A DNA stretch of 64,000 bases from Arthrobacter sp. PGP41 (GTDB taxonomy: Bacteria > Actinomycetota > Actinomycetes > Actinomycetales > Micrococcaceae), in contig NZ_CP026514.1 in NCBI RefSeq assembly GCF_002953935.1, forward strand, positions 1,798,001 through 1,862,000, in the 5' to 3' direction. Made by a program: the position numbers and the translations under genes. The notes beneath the pieces were generated by a model that was not told where the DNA came from, ran no database searches, and was given only the letters and a program-made list of their open reading frames with translations. Positions 7,470 through 15,818 of this stretch are shown one piece after another. Position 1 is the first letter of the stretch; every line of letters starts with the position of its first letter.

Positions 7470-8590
7470 TGGCTGGACTGGTGGTCGTCGCAGGCCTCAT
7501 GCGGCGCCGGGCATTGGTGAAGGTCATATCGGCGGCCGCTTCCCTCGCCCTGCTTGTTGGCGCCATGGCATTTGCCGGAGGCGTGGCGGCGCTCACTGGT
7601 CTGGGTCGCCAATCGGCAGTTGCCTGTACACCAGCGGGATCCGAGGGGGCCGCTGCGCCTAACGCGGGTGGTGCTGGCCTGGAAGTGCGGAACGCTGGGC
7701 TCTTGCTCTACGAGCTGACGCCTCGTCAGGAGAGCGTTGCACGGACGTACATCGCGGTCGGCAAGCAGCTTGGAATACCGCGCTCTGGGCGGATCATCGC
7801 CATCATGATGGCGCTGCAGGAGTCGAGTCTGCGCATGCTCGCGAACCCCAGCGTGCCTGCTTCCCTGCAGTTCCCGAATGACGGCGTTGGACGTGACCAC
7901 GACTCGATCGGTTCAGCACAACAGCGTCCGGCGGCGGGCTGGGGGACAGTTGCGCAGCTAATGGATCCCTCCTATAACGCGCGCGCCTTCTACGGTGGGC
8001 CGTCGGGACCGAACCGCGGCAGTCCTCGAGGACTCCTGGACATTCCCGGTTGGCAGGGAATGGACAAAGGTCTGGCGGCTCAAGCAGTCCAGGTGTCTGC
8101 TTTTCCCGAACTGTATGCGCGTTGGGAGCCGGCGGCCACGGCAATTGTTGCTGCGCTTGAGGGCGGCACCGCTCCTGCCTCCTGTTCAGATTCCTCGCGA
8201 GCGCTGTGGCCTGGGGCATCTTCCCCTAACTTGAGCCAGCTGCGCCAAGACATTCTGAGGTTCACGAAGGAAGGTTTGGGCGGAAGGTATGTGTGGGGCG
8301 GGACCGCCTTTAAAGCCTGGGACTGCTCTGGCTACGTGCAGTGGATTTACAGGCAGGCCGGAATCGAGCTGCCGCGAGTAGAACAGTGGCGTGTGGGTGT
8401 CCGAACAGAGAACCCTCAACCAGGAGATCTGGTCGTTCAAAATCCCCAGGGACCTGACAACTGGGGCCACGTCGGCATCTACGCGGGCGACGGCATGATG
8501 TGGAGTGCCCTGAACCCGGCGGTAGGGACGTTGTTGCATCCAGTGAATTGGAATCCTGGTCCTGCCTATTTCGATCTGTTGGAGCGCTAA
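7469..8590 (+). CDS. Conjugation cell-wall hydrolase: transglycosylase-like plus NlpC/P60
   Basis: 373 residues from GTG 7469, which overlaps the upstream TAG; ATG 7499 is an alternative. A signal or anchor helix lies near residues 17-42. The first domain (IIAIMMALQESSLRML, HDSIGSAQQRPAAGWGT) has the features of lysozyme-like modules of actinobacterial transfer proteins, with Glu in QESS as probable catalytic residue. The C-terminal NlpC/P60 domain has Cys in DCSGYVQW (near residue 285) and His in WGHVGIY (near 332). It would open peptidoglycan locally for the type IV channel. The next conserved transfer gene is 5.6 kb away because a defence cassette intervenes. Confidence 0.88.
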   Translation: MAGLVVVAGLMRRRALVKVISAAASLALLVGAMAFAGGVAALTGLGRQSAVACTPAGSEGAAAPNAGGAGLEVRNAGLLLYELTPRQESVARTYIAVGKQLGIPRSGRIIAIMMALQESSLRMLANPSVPASLQFPNDGVGRDHDSIGSAQQRPAAGWGTVAQLMDPSYNARAFYGGPSGPNRGSPRGLLDIPGWQGMDKGLAAQAVQVSAFPELYARWEPAATAIVAALEGGTAPASCSDSSRALWPGASSPNLSQLRQDILRFTKEGLGGRYVWGGTAFKAWDCSGYVQWIYRQAGIELPRVEQWRVGVRTENPQPGDLVVQNPQGPDNWGHVGIYAGDGMMWSALNPAVGTLLHPVNWNPGPAYFDLLER

Positions 8591-9066
8591 AGAACTCTTC
8601 TAGTGCCATTAGTACGTCGCTAACCTGCGACGTCCCGCCTATCGCTGAGACTTGTTATTTGACCGCCTGAACCGAACATATACGAACGGGCAACTCAAAC
8701 CAGCTCGATTTCAGGGCAGAACCACGTTCATGGCAGCTGTTTCGATTGCCTTTGTCGTCCTCGGTGCAGCCCGGGCTTCCAGGAGGTTCAACCCTTGCTG
8801 GCGCAGCGGTCGTTTTCGACAGTGCGGTGCGCCGCTTCCATGTGGAGGTCGCGGCCGACATCGGCCAGCCGATACTAAATACACGACACTTGTAACTTTA
8901 CGGGCCCTTCAGTCGGCAGTCAGGGGCCGTGATTGTGAAAGCTCCTCCGGGGTCGGCTCCCCCTCTACCGTTTCCTCCAACGGAAAGTGCAAATATATGC
9001 ATTAGCTCGTGTTGTCGGCGGTCCCCGCTAAAATCCAAGCAATGGCTCTAATTGGGGGAAACCGAG
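8591..9066. other. Noncoding left flank of the defence cassette
   Basis: No convincing coding frame in 476 bp. A short stem-loop with 7-bp arms (ACGTCGC/GCGACGT, 8614-8620 and 8627-8633) lies 23 bases after the hydrolase stop and may be a terminator or processing hairpin, although it lacks a T-run. The last 100 bp are relatively AT-rich and probably hold the promoter of the ApeA-like gene. Confidence 0.5.
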
Positions 9067-10491
9067 TTGAACAACAAGCGATTCACGATGGGGGACACTG
9101 CTCCGGGTCTCGTTATCGACAACGTCGAGGACACGCCCTACGTAACCGGGATGCTGTCTTTCGGGGAATTGAAGGGCGTCAGCCTACTGGTCCCGTTCGT
9201 CAACAACACACCTCAGTTTGCAGCCGTGAAGGGTTGGGTACGCGACGGTCGGCCGCCGTCCAACCTCCAGTTACTTACCGACCGTGGTCGGTTCACTCTC
9301 TATGGCTGCCGGACCTCCGGATCGTCGCTCAATATGGGCGGGCAGGGGTTTTCGACGGTGAGGATCACGCCGCAAGAGGTCGTCTACAAGGATCGTGACG
9401 GCGACTTTGACGACGCGCTTGAAGTCACAGAGCTCCGCTCGCGGATAGATGGCCTGACTGAGTGGACGGATATGGGAGCTACGTCCTACTCCTTGGTGGC
9501 GGACGAAAAGAACCGGGCGCAAAAGATCAATGTTGAGGTGCAGTCTCCGCCCCCGCTGGTTTGGCAGCACGGCGATGTGACGTTCGAATTGAGCACTAAC
9601 TGGGCCGTGGACGACGAGAAGCCCGGTTTTCGTGTGCGTGAATGGGTATGTCTGACCACGAAGTTCGAAACGTCGAGGCCCTGTGCTGAGCACTTCGCCG
9701 AACAGCGCAAGATCGCGGCGCTGTTGACGCTCATGTACGGACAAGCGGCCGTATTCCGCCACCATGAGATACGGGACGAGCGATTCAATGCCAAGGTTCT
9801 CACCGGCAAAGTCGTCGACGTGCCATTCTTCGAGATGGTCTCCGAGGATACTGTCTCCGACTATTGGCGGCCCCTTCCTGGGGAGATGAAGCACCCGCTG
9901 GCCACTGCCTCCGACGTCGGTGTGGACGGTCTGCAACGCTGGTTGGAGGGCTTCGACCAGTGGGAGCGCGTTATTCACCCCGGCGCCGGAACGCTTAGAC
10001 GGCCTGAGTCCTACGTCGAGGACCACATCGTCAACGCCTCCGTGAGTTTGGAGGCCGCAGGTCACCTCATTGGAGAGGTCGAAGGCGAGCGAGAGTCTTG
10101 GTCAACAAGAGGAAAACGCTCATACCCGACTACTGCAACGTACGTCTTCCGTGCCCTAGCTGCGGTCAACCTCGATTGGTTTGACGTAGCCGCGTCTCGT
10201 TTGGCTCTTGCAAGGGCGATTGCGAACAACTACAACGACGTCAAGCACCCTGAGCGGGGCCCGATGCCTCCAGCCGAGCACACGTATGTTGCTGGAAAGA
10301 TTGCGCTTCTTGTTGTGCGGTTGCTGGCGCTTCGGCTGATGGAACCGGATATGAATCTAATCAAGGCATTTGGTGAGGACTGGAAGTTCAACCAGTTCAA
10401 GCAGCAGATCGTCGGCATGGATGTGTATGCCGATGCCAGCGGTCGATTTGGTCCCCGCCCCGAGGGGCTCGCTTCGGTGGACGAAGATTGA
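9067..10491 (+). CDS. ApeA-like HEPN anti-phage protein
   Basis: I favour TTG 9067 because GGGGGA at 9054-9059 is well spaced; TTG 9052 and ATG 9088 are alternatives (474 residues from 9067). The N-terminal half follows the ApeA N-terminal domain layout: a 'G.LSF' strand, a 'GRFTLYGC' strand, then 'VTELRSRIDGLTEWT', and EHFAEQRKIAALLTLMYG closing the domain. The C-terminal part is helical and ends in a HEPN-like region (AAVNLDWFDVAASRLALARAIANNYNDVKHPERG, near residues 365-397; quoted in pieces: 'AANNYNDVKH' region carries the His). ApeA is known as a single-gene abortive-infection system whose HEPN RNase acts on RNA. The usual Arg of the R-x4-6-H motif is not evident; NxxxxH is seen instead. 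It stands directly before a Pycsar pair. Confidence 0.72.
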   Translation: MNNKRFTMGDTAPGLVIDNVEDTPYVTGMLSFGELKGVSLLVPFVNNTPQFAAVKGWVRDGRPPSNLQLLTDRGRFTLYGCRTSGSSLNMGGQGFSTVRITPQEVVYKDRDGDFDDALEVTELRSRIDGLTEWTDMGATSYSLVADEKNRAQKINVEVQSPPPLVWQHGDVTFELSTNWAVDDEKPGFRVREWVCLTTKFETSRPCAEHFAEQRKIAALLTLMYGQAAVFRHHEIRDERFNAKVLTGKVVDVPFFEMVSEDTVSDYWRPLPGEMKHPLATASDVGVDGLQRWLEGFDQWERVIHPGAGTLRRPESYVEDHIVNASVSLEAAGHLIGEVEGERESWSTRGKRSYPTTATYVFRALAAVNLDWFDVAASRLALARAIANNYNDVKHPERGPMPPAEHTYVAGKIALLVVRLLALRLMEPDMNLIKAFGEDWKFNQFKQQIVGMDVYADASGRFGPRPEGLASVDED

Positions 10492-10851
10492 AGGCCGCTG
10501 TATTTCGCTGCTGCTTGACTTCTGGGGCTGTTAGGCTGCGGCGATGGGGATAATTCAGAAGCTTTCTGCCTTCCTTCGCGGCGCGAACGTGTAGCGTTTA
10601 GGGCGCCTTCACCGGGCAGTTTTTTGGGCGGGGTAGAGGGGACACCCTGAACTGGGAATCCGCAACGCTGCACGTCAGAGCCCGGTTTAGTAGGGTACCG
10701 GCTATCAGGACGGTGTTGGCTGGTAGATCTTGGACTCCTTCAACGTGTCCAGGACCCTTGCTCTGCAGGCGTGAAGATGATGACTCCGCCGTGCAGACCG
10801 TAAGGTACGTTCCAGTGAGACAAAGGCCGCTGCTAGTGAAATGGAATCCAA
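10492..10851. other. Noncoding spacer before the Pycsar operon
   Basis: 360 bp with no credible coding frame. It separates the ApeA-like gene from the effector/cyclase pair, so the two systems probably have separate promoters. I see no strong terminator hairpin with a T-run. Confidence 0.45.
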
Positions 10852-11430
10852 ATGAGGCGCACCACGTGGGGACCCAAGGGAGAGCCGGACGTTCCTGCGG
10901 TTGCGGAACCCCAACCTGACCAGGCTTGGAAGGCACTGTCCGTTACCAATGAGTGGATAAGACATGCAGATACGAAGACAGGTGTAACCCTCGCCTTTGT
11001 CGGAGCTACCGTCGCGGCTCTGTTCAACCTCGTCAAGGACGAAGATAAGTGGACCTGTGCGCTGACTCTGGCTGTGAGCTTGTGTGCCCTTGCTTTGGTG
11101 TCCTCTGCAGGCTTCGCCTGCGCGGCGCTCTTCCCTCGGACCCGTGGCCGACTACCGAACGGGGAGGAAGCAGACGAAGACGCCGTGAACCTCTTGTTCT
11201 TCGGTGACATCGCCGGACACTACATGAAGGACAGGCCAACGTATCTGCAGGTGTTGTCCCTGCTCACGAGCGACCCCACGCGGCTCACGCGCCAAGTAGC
11301 CGCCCAGATCCACGAGAACGCGCATATAGCCACAACCAAGTTCAAGTACGTCAACCGCGCCATCATTGCAGAACTGGTCGCGGTTGGTGTCGTGGCTTCT
11401 GTCGCCGTCATAGCTGCGACAGGATGGTAA
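10852..11430 (+). CDS. Pycsar effector, PycTM type (DUF5706-like)
   Basis: 192 residues. The segment AWKALSVTNEWIRHADTK, followed by a glycine-rich helix (TGVTLAFVGATVAALFNLV), is the typical start of Pycsar transmembrane effectors. A second helix lies near residues 65-92 and a third at the C-terminus (AIIAELVAVGVVASVAVIAATGW). The soluble part between helices two and three presumably senses the cyclic pyrimidine. In known systems cCMP or cUMP made on infection activates the effector, which then damages the membrane and halts phage growth. The next gene, a class III cyclase, overlaps the stop by 7 bases, as expected for a Pycsar operon. No strong Shine-Dalgarno sequence precedes the ATG, so the start is less certain. 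Confidence 0.82.
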   Translation: MRRTTWGPKGEPDVPAVAEPQPDQAWKALSVTNEWIRHADTKTGVTLAFVGATVAALFNLVKDEDKWTCALTLAVSLCALALVSSAGFACAALFPRTRGRLPNGEEADEDAVNLLFFGDIAGHYMKDRPTYLQVLSLLTSDPTRLTRQVAAQIHENAHIATTKFKYVNRAIIAELVAVGVVASVAVIAATGW

Positions 11431-12164
11431 CTGTGGACGGAAACTATAAGTACTACTCATACACCTCCAGCGCCGCGCGGATCGATGAAATTTTGGATCA
11501 GCCGACAGGGCAGTTCGAAGAAAAGGACAACTTTCCGGACCGCGACAGACTGACCTACACCAACGGCGTCTACGGTAAATGCACCGCGATATTCGTCGAC
11601 ATACGCGACTCCTCCGGTCTCACCGAAAAACACGAGAGGCCGGCGCTTGCAAAGATCTGCAGATCGTTCATTTCTGAGATGGTCGCCGTTCTGAACAGCT
11701 CCCCTCTGGTCAGGGAAGTTAACATCGTGGGTGACTGCGTCTGGGCGGTGTACAGCACTCCGCTGCAAAGCAACATCGATGATCTTTTCAACATTGTTTG
11801 CACTGCAAACACCCTGAAGAAGTTGCTCAACGCCAAGCTCAGCAAGAAGGCCCTCACACCCCTGAAGCTGGGCATTGGAGTCGATTACGGGCGAGCACTC
11901 ATGATCAAGGCCGGCTACAGCGGCAGCGGCATCAATGACGTGATCTACATGGGAGATGTGGTGAACCGTGCCGCCCACTTGGCCAACAAAGCCGGAAGAG
12001 CCTACGCAGACCCGATTTGGGTGGGAGACTGGTTCGCTGGAAACCTCAACGAGCACAACGCCAAACTGCTGACTTCAAGCTACGAAACGGGGCTTGGCAA
12101 GGTCCGAAAGGGCAACGCCATCATTTCACCCATGGACGAGTGGATTGACGAAAACTTCGGCTAG
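11424..12164 (+). CDS. Pycsar nucleotidyl cyclase (PycC-like)
   Basis: 246 residues from ATG 11424 inside the end of the effector gene. A single class III cyclase domain spans about residues 50-215. The metal-binding aspartates are visible as Asp59 in IFVDIRDSSG and Asp104 in NIVGDCVWAVY. Near residue 150 GIGVDYGRALMI and later GDVVNRAAHLANKAG complete the fold. PycC enzymes are stand-alone pyrimidine cyclases that make cCMP or cUMP after phage infection. The pairing with a PycTM-type membrane effector is what favours pyrimidine over purine specificity. The exact product cannot be read from the sequence. Confidence 0.83.
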   Translation: MVTVDGNYKYYSYTSSAARIDEILDQPTGQFEEKDNFPDRDRLTYTNGVYGKCTAIFVDIRDSSGLTEKHERPALAKICRSFISEMVAVLNSSPLVREVNIVGDCVWAVYSTPLQSNIDDLFNIVCTANTLKKLLNAKLSKKALTPLKLGIGVDYGRALMIKAGYSGSGINDVIYMGDVVNRAAHLANKAGRAYADPIWVGDWFAGNLNEHNAKLLTSSYETGLGKVRKGNAIISPMDEWIDENFG

Positions 12165-12455
12165 CTCGTTTGTTCAGCGGAGAGCCATCGTGGCCTGGGC
12201 CGAAGTTGAGTAATCGCGTGATCACCTCTACTGCGATCTGACCAAGAGCGCTACTGACAAAACGGCCATCCATCGCTGCAACTTATGCGCAACCAGCAGC
12301 GCTTTCGACTGTCTCAGTAACCAATCCGTTGTTGAGAGATCTCACGCATCCTTTTGCACGCTCGATTTAACGTGTTCTCTCCACGTATGTGACTCAATCC
12401 TGGCCCTACCTACGACTGACCTGCTCGGAGGGAGGTCGTTGGGTACGTATGAATG

Positions 12456-13427
12456 TCAGCGTGACAGCTCGTCGAGCAAGGACCGGAGCTGTCGAAAACG
12501 TTCCTGCATGAACTCCGTCCTGAACTCTTCTCGTGCTCGCCTGCGTCGCTTGCTGGCCTCGTTTTTTTCAACCGAGCCAGAAGCCAGCAGGTTTCGGCTA
12601 TGGAGTGCTTTCTCCGTAACGCCCGCTCTCTTTGTTTCGCCAGCAAGAATTGCGGTGCAGAACTCTTCACCATGAATCGCGCACCAGCCACTATTCAACG
12701 CCTGGCCAAACCGCTCGTCGTCCGGAATTTTGTCGAGAGTTCGTTCCTCCCATAGAAGACTTGGCGCTACTGCATCCGGCTTGCCATCTGAGCAGCCGCA
12801 CGAGAACGCGAGGAAGTCATTGTTCTCTATCTCGTCCCACACGCTTCCAGTAACCAGGATGTGCTCTGGATCAGTTTGCTGCGCCGCTTTTGCCGCATAG
12901 TTGACCGGTCTGCCCGCCCAAACGGGCTCTTGCAGGTCTAGGTGCCGCGGCAAACCCACCTTTTTCACCAAGATGGAGCCACTTGCGACGCCAACTTTGA
13001 ACCCAGTAGACGGTGCCTCCGGCCACTTGTGCTCCAGCTTTTGCGTGAAGTCTGTGCTGAAGGTGCGAATGGAAATACCTGCACACATAGCCCGCTCGTA
13101 GCGCGATTCCCCCCAGAAGAGCCCGAATCCGCCATCTCCTTGGATATCGACAAAATCCGCGTCGAACGCTTCCAGAATCTTGACCACACCGCCCACTCCA
13201 GCGTCGTAAATGCTGGCCGTGCTGGCGGGTCGGCGGCCCTTTTCCAAATTGGTTGAGGACTTCAGATCAAAGAAAACGGCCACCAAATCATCCAAACGGT
13301 GCCAGGTCTTCGCGTTTACAGGAAGATTCTCCAAGTCGAGGGAGGTTTTGTACTCCACCTTGGGCATCCGCTCAAATAGGTCAGCTGTCCGCTGATACGC
13401 CGAATCCAGTAGCTGATCAAGTTCCAA
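12456..13427 (-). CDS. Second class III nucleotidyl cyclase, PycC-like, without own effector
   Basis: 323 residues from ATG 13427, converging on the PycC-like gene with 291 bp between stops. The cyclase domain spans about residues 45-230: Asp54 in VAVFFDLKSSTN and Asp98 in VDIQGDGGFGLFWG are the expected metal ligands, followed by KVGVASGSILV and VWAGRPVNYAAKAAQQ. The latter block is of the type seen in stand-alone PycC enzymes. The final 90 residues contain two Cys and a basic, probably coiled-coil tail (KRRRRAREEFR). There is no effector gene beside it on this strand. It may share the PycTM effector at 10852, make a different nucleotide, or be a leftover of a second Pycsar system. Confidence 0.78.
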   Translation of the reverse strand: MELDQLLDSAYQRTADLFERMPKVEYKTSLDLENLPVNAKTWHRLDDLVAVFFDLKSSTNLEKGRRPASTASIYDAGVGGVVKILEAFDADFVDIQGDGGFGLFWGESRYERAMCAGISIRTFSTDFTQKLEHKWPEAPSTGFKVGVASGSILVKKVGLPRHLDLQEPVWAGRPVNYAAKAAQQTDPEHILVTGSVWDEIENNDFLAFSCGCSDGKPDAVAPSLLWEERTLDKIPDDERFGQALNSGWCAIHGEEFCTAILAGETKRAGVTEKALHSRNLLASGSVEKNEASKRRRRAREEFRTEFMQERFRQLRSLLDELSR

Positions 13428-14153
13428 AGGCTGCCCATTCCCGTCAGTAGTTGATTACAGCCTAGTTCCGGGGTCTGACAGTAATGTCCAGTGAGACTGG
13501 GGTCCGTGCCTCGAGTGCCGACCGATCGGCACGAAGATGATGAAAGTTACCAGGCGGAGAGTGTCAACGGGCGCCCACGTGAGAAAGATTGTCGCCCAGA
13601 GCAGGAAGAATACTCCGGTAATTAGCAACTGTCATGCGGAACTGCTGATCGACCTCTCCTTCGACGCGAAGCGCGGTCCGGGCTTGCTGAGCCTGACCCA
13701 CCTTGTGACATGCCGCGAGCCTACCCACTGGGTCAGCGAACGCAAGTCATGCCGGGGCAGTCGAATCATCGAAGGCGCCACCTCGTCGCGCGCGCATCCC
13801 GTAGAGGGATGCCCTCACGAACACCTGAACCGGTCGCCACATCCGGGTCCACGTGTCTCATAACCGAAGTGCCTCCAAACCCTAGAGATTCAAGACAGCT
13901 GGCGGCGCAGTGATGCGACAAAGAACGATCACAAAACGCCGCCATTTATCGGCAAACTCCGCACGGGAAGCCGGAGAGCCACAGGAGGAGTCTCAAAACG
14001 ATGTGTTGTGGGACGTTATTACTGCTCCGCCCTGATGTCGTGACAAAGGCTCTGCCAATAGTTATGGAAAGAGGTCATGTCGCTTCCTCCCGCTGGTTCC
14101 ATGAACCCTTGAGCTCATCTGCTCACTCCAGGGAACAAGACGGACGGAGCATC
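13428..14153. other. Noncoding right flank of the defence cassette
   Basis: 726 bp without a credible gene; the open frames present lack domains, and their composition is poor in hydrophobic residues. It contains the cyclase promoter region and an inverted repeat GTGCCGA-CCGA-TCGGCAC at 13515-13532. Its far end holds the ribosome binding site of the next transfer gene. A foreign insertion boundary is expected here but I could not define it. Confidence 0.45.
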
Positions 14154-14441
14154 ATGTACTTTGCAGCGGTGGACCCGGGGATCACCCCGAACGCGAGCTT
14201 TCCCTTCCTGGAATCGCTTAAACAGATCGGCGGGGGCATCCTCGTGGGCGCCTTCATCATCATCGCCATCGTGGCAATCATCGGTGCCGCGATGCTGCTG
14301 GCGGGCAAGCTTAGCCAGTCATCCCGCCTCGCCTCCGGCGGGGGCGTGATCCTCCTTTGGACGGGACCGGTGGCCGCCATTCTCGGCGGCATCAACGGCT
14401 ACATCCTCTGGTCGCAGACGGCGTTCCCTCTCGGGTTTTAG
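14154..14441 (+). CDS. Small two-helix membrane protein of the transfer apparatus
   Basis: I chose ATG 14154 with GGAG at 14146-14149; the longer frame from 14001 has no ribosome binding site and a non-protein-like extension. The 95-residue product has a short N-terminus (MYFAAVDPGITPN) and two hydrophobic helices, LVGAFIIIAIVAIIGAAMLL and a glycine-rich VILLWTGPVAAILGGINGYIL. This size and topology recall VirB2/pilin-like proteins and the DUF6112 proteins found before TrbL-like genes in actinobacterial conjugation clusters. The stop is 3 bases before the next start. Confidence 0.68.
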   Translation: MYFAAVDPGITPNASFPFLESLKQIGGGILVGAFIIIAIVAIIGAAMLLAGKLSQSSRLASGGGVILLWTGPVAAILGGINGYILWSQTAFPLGF

Positions 14442-14444
14442 CTC

Positions 14445-15818
14445 ATGCCTGTTGAGTGCGACCTCAATGGATGGTGGCCACCCGGCTGCGGCCTGGTCTC
14501 CCAAGCCAACGACAACGCCTTGGGTGCGGTCACCTCACTATTCGCCAACATCCTTCAGAACATGGCGTCCTGGCTGTGGGCTTTCATCACCGGCGCCTTC
14601 ACCGTATCGAACGTGGACGACTCCCAGTGGCTGTCGGTCGAGGGGCTGACCAGCTGGTGGGTCGCCGTCATGATGACGCCGCTAGTCGTCGTGATGATCC
14701 TCCAGGTCCTGTCGGGCCTGGTCAGTCAGCAGCCGAGACGCATCGGCCGCGCAATGCTCGGCGGAGCTGCCGCCATTCCACTCGTCGGGGCTGCCGTGTA
14801 TCTCGTCCGGCAACTAACGCGGGCGAGTGATTTAGCCTCAGCCGCGCTGCTCGAATCGATCGGCTCTGACCCATACCTCGTTTTCATGAGGCTTTTCGGA
14901 TTCGAAAGAGCACCAGAAGGAAGTGGTCGGGAATGGAACTTGGTCTCGCTGGCACCTGGGACGACAGGAGGCCCAGCCGGCGCCGTCGTCGTCACTGTGA
15001 TGGCAGTTATTGTCGTGTGGATCCTTGCCTTCATCCTGATGTGCTCGATGATCTTCCGCTCCTTTGCACTCGTCGTCTTGGCGGCCGTCGCGCCGGTGGC
15101 GTTGATGCTGCTGCCCTGGGACAAGACAAAGTCCTGGGCACGCCGCTGGTGCGAGGTGGTCATTGCCCTAGTGTTGGCAAAACCCTTAGCCGCAACGGTC
15201 TTGGCCGTTGCCGTTAAACTCTTCGCCGAGTCCAAGTCCTTTGCCGGATTGGCAGCTGGCACGGTGGGCATGGCGCTTGCCTGCAGCGCACCTCTGGTGG
15301 CCCTGCGCTTGGTTAGCTTCGCAGGCGGGGAACTCGCGGCAGCAGCCCAAACGGCCGGTGGCGGCCACGTCCTTTCCCGGAGCAGCAGTGTGGCGGCTCG
15401 CCAGATCAGTCGCCAGACAGGTGGTCGCCTGACGCTTGCGGGACTAGTAAATCGGTCCGCCATGACCCGGCCGATCAGCTCAAGCCGCAGCCTCTTCCCT
15501 ACACAAGTGTTGGCGCCGGCTGTACGGTCCGGGATGCCCTCGCCCCAGGGTGACGGCGGCCAGTTGGCCTTGAGAACCGCGCCCTCCAACGGAGGCCCGA
15601 ACACCCTGCACCCACCGGGGTCGCAGCAGGGCTTAGCGCGCATAGGCCCTCACGAAAACAGCGGTACCGCCCCGGCATCCGCGCGGCCGGCCCCACTCGG
15701 AGAGGCCGAACCGCGAGCGCATCCCAACGCAAGCCCACCGGCCCCTTCGAGGGTGCGGCCTCCGAAACCCCATCCACCAAGAATCGACCCTCCGAACGGA
15801 GGTACCCCACATGTCTGA
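14445..15818 (+). CDS. TrbL/VirB6-like conjugal transfer membrane protein
   Basis: 457 residues. Residues 1-45 carry a short extracytoplasmic segment with two Cys, followed by about six transmembrane helices up to residue ~300 (for example WWVAVMMTPLVVVMILQVL and ALVVLAAVAPVALMLLPW). The sequence then changes to a long Pro/Ser/Arg/His-rich disordered tail of about 150 residues (PAPLGEAEPRAHPNASPPAP). This is the standard layout of TrbL/VirB6 inner-membrane channel components in Gram-positive systems. It overlaps the next gene by 8 bases. Confidence 0.8.
   Translation: MPVECDLNGWWPPGCGLVSQANDNALGAVTSLFANILQNMASWLWAFITGAFTVSNVDDSQWLSVEGLTSWWVAVMMTPLVVVMILQVLSGLVSQQPRRIGRAMLGGAAAIPLVGAAVYLVRQLTRASDLASAALLESIGSDPYLVFMRLFGFERAPEGSGREWNLVSLAPGTTGGPAGAVVVTVMAVIVVWILAFILMCSMIFRSFALVVLAAVAPVALMLLPWDKTKSWARRWCEVVIALVLAKPLAATVLAVAVKLFAESKSFAGLAAGTVGMALACSAPLVALRLVSFAGGELAAAAQTAGGGHVLSRSSSVAARQISRQTGGRLTLAGLVNRSAMTRPISSSRSLFPTQVLAPAVRSGMPSPQGDGGQLALRTAPSNGGPNTLHPPGSQQGLARIGPHENSGTAPASARPAPLGEAEPRAHPNASPPAPSRVRPPKPHPPRIDPPNGGTPHV

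Noticed and set aside
13537..13863. 108-residue frame between the second cyclase and the transfer genes
   Set aside because: No ribosome binding site, no hydrophobic core and no recognisable motif.
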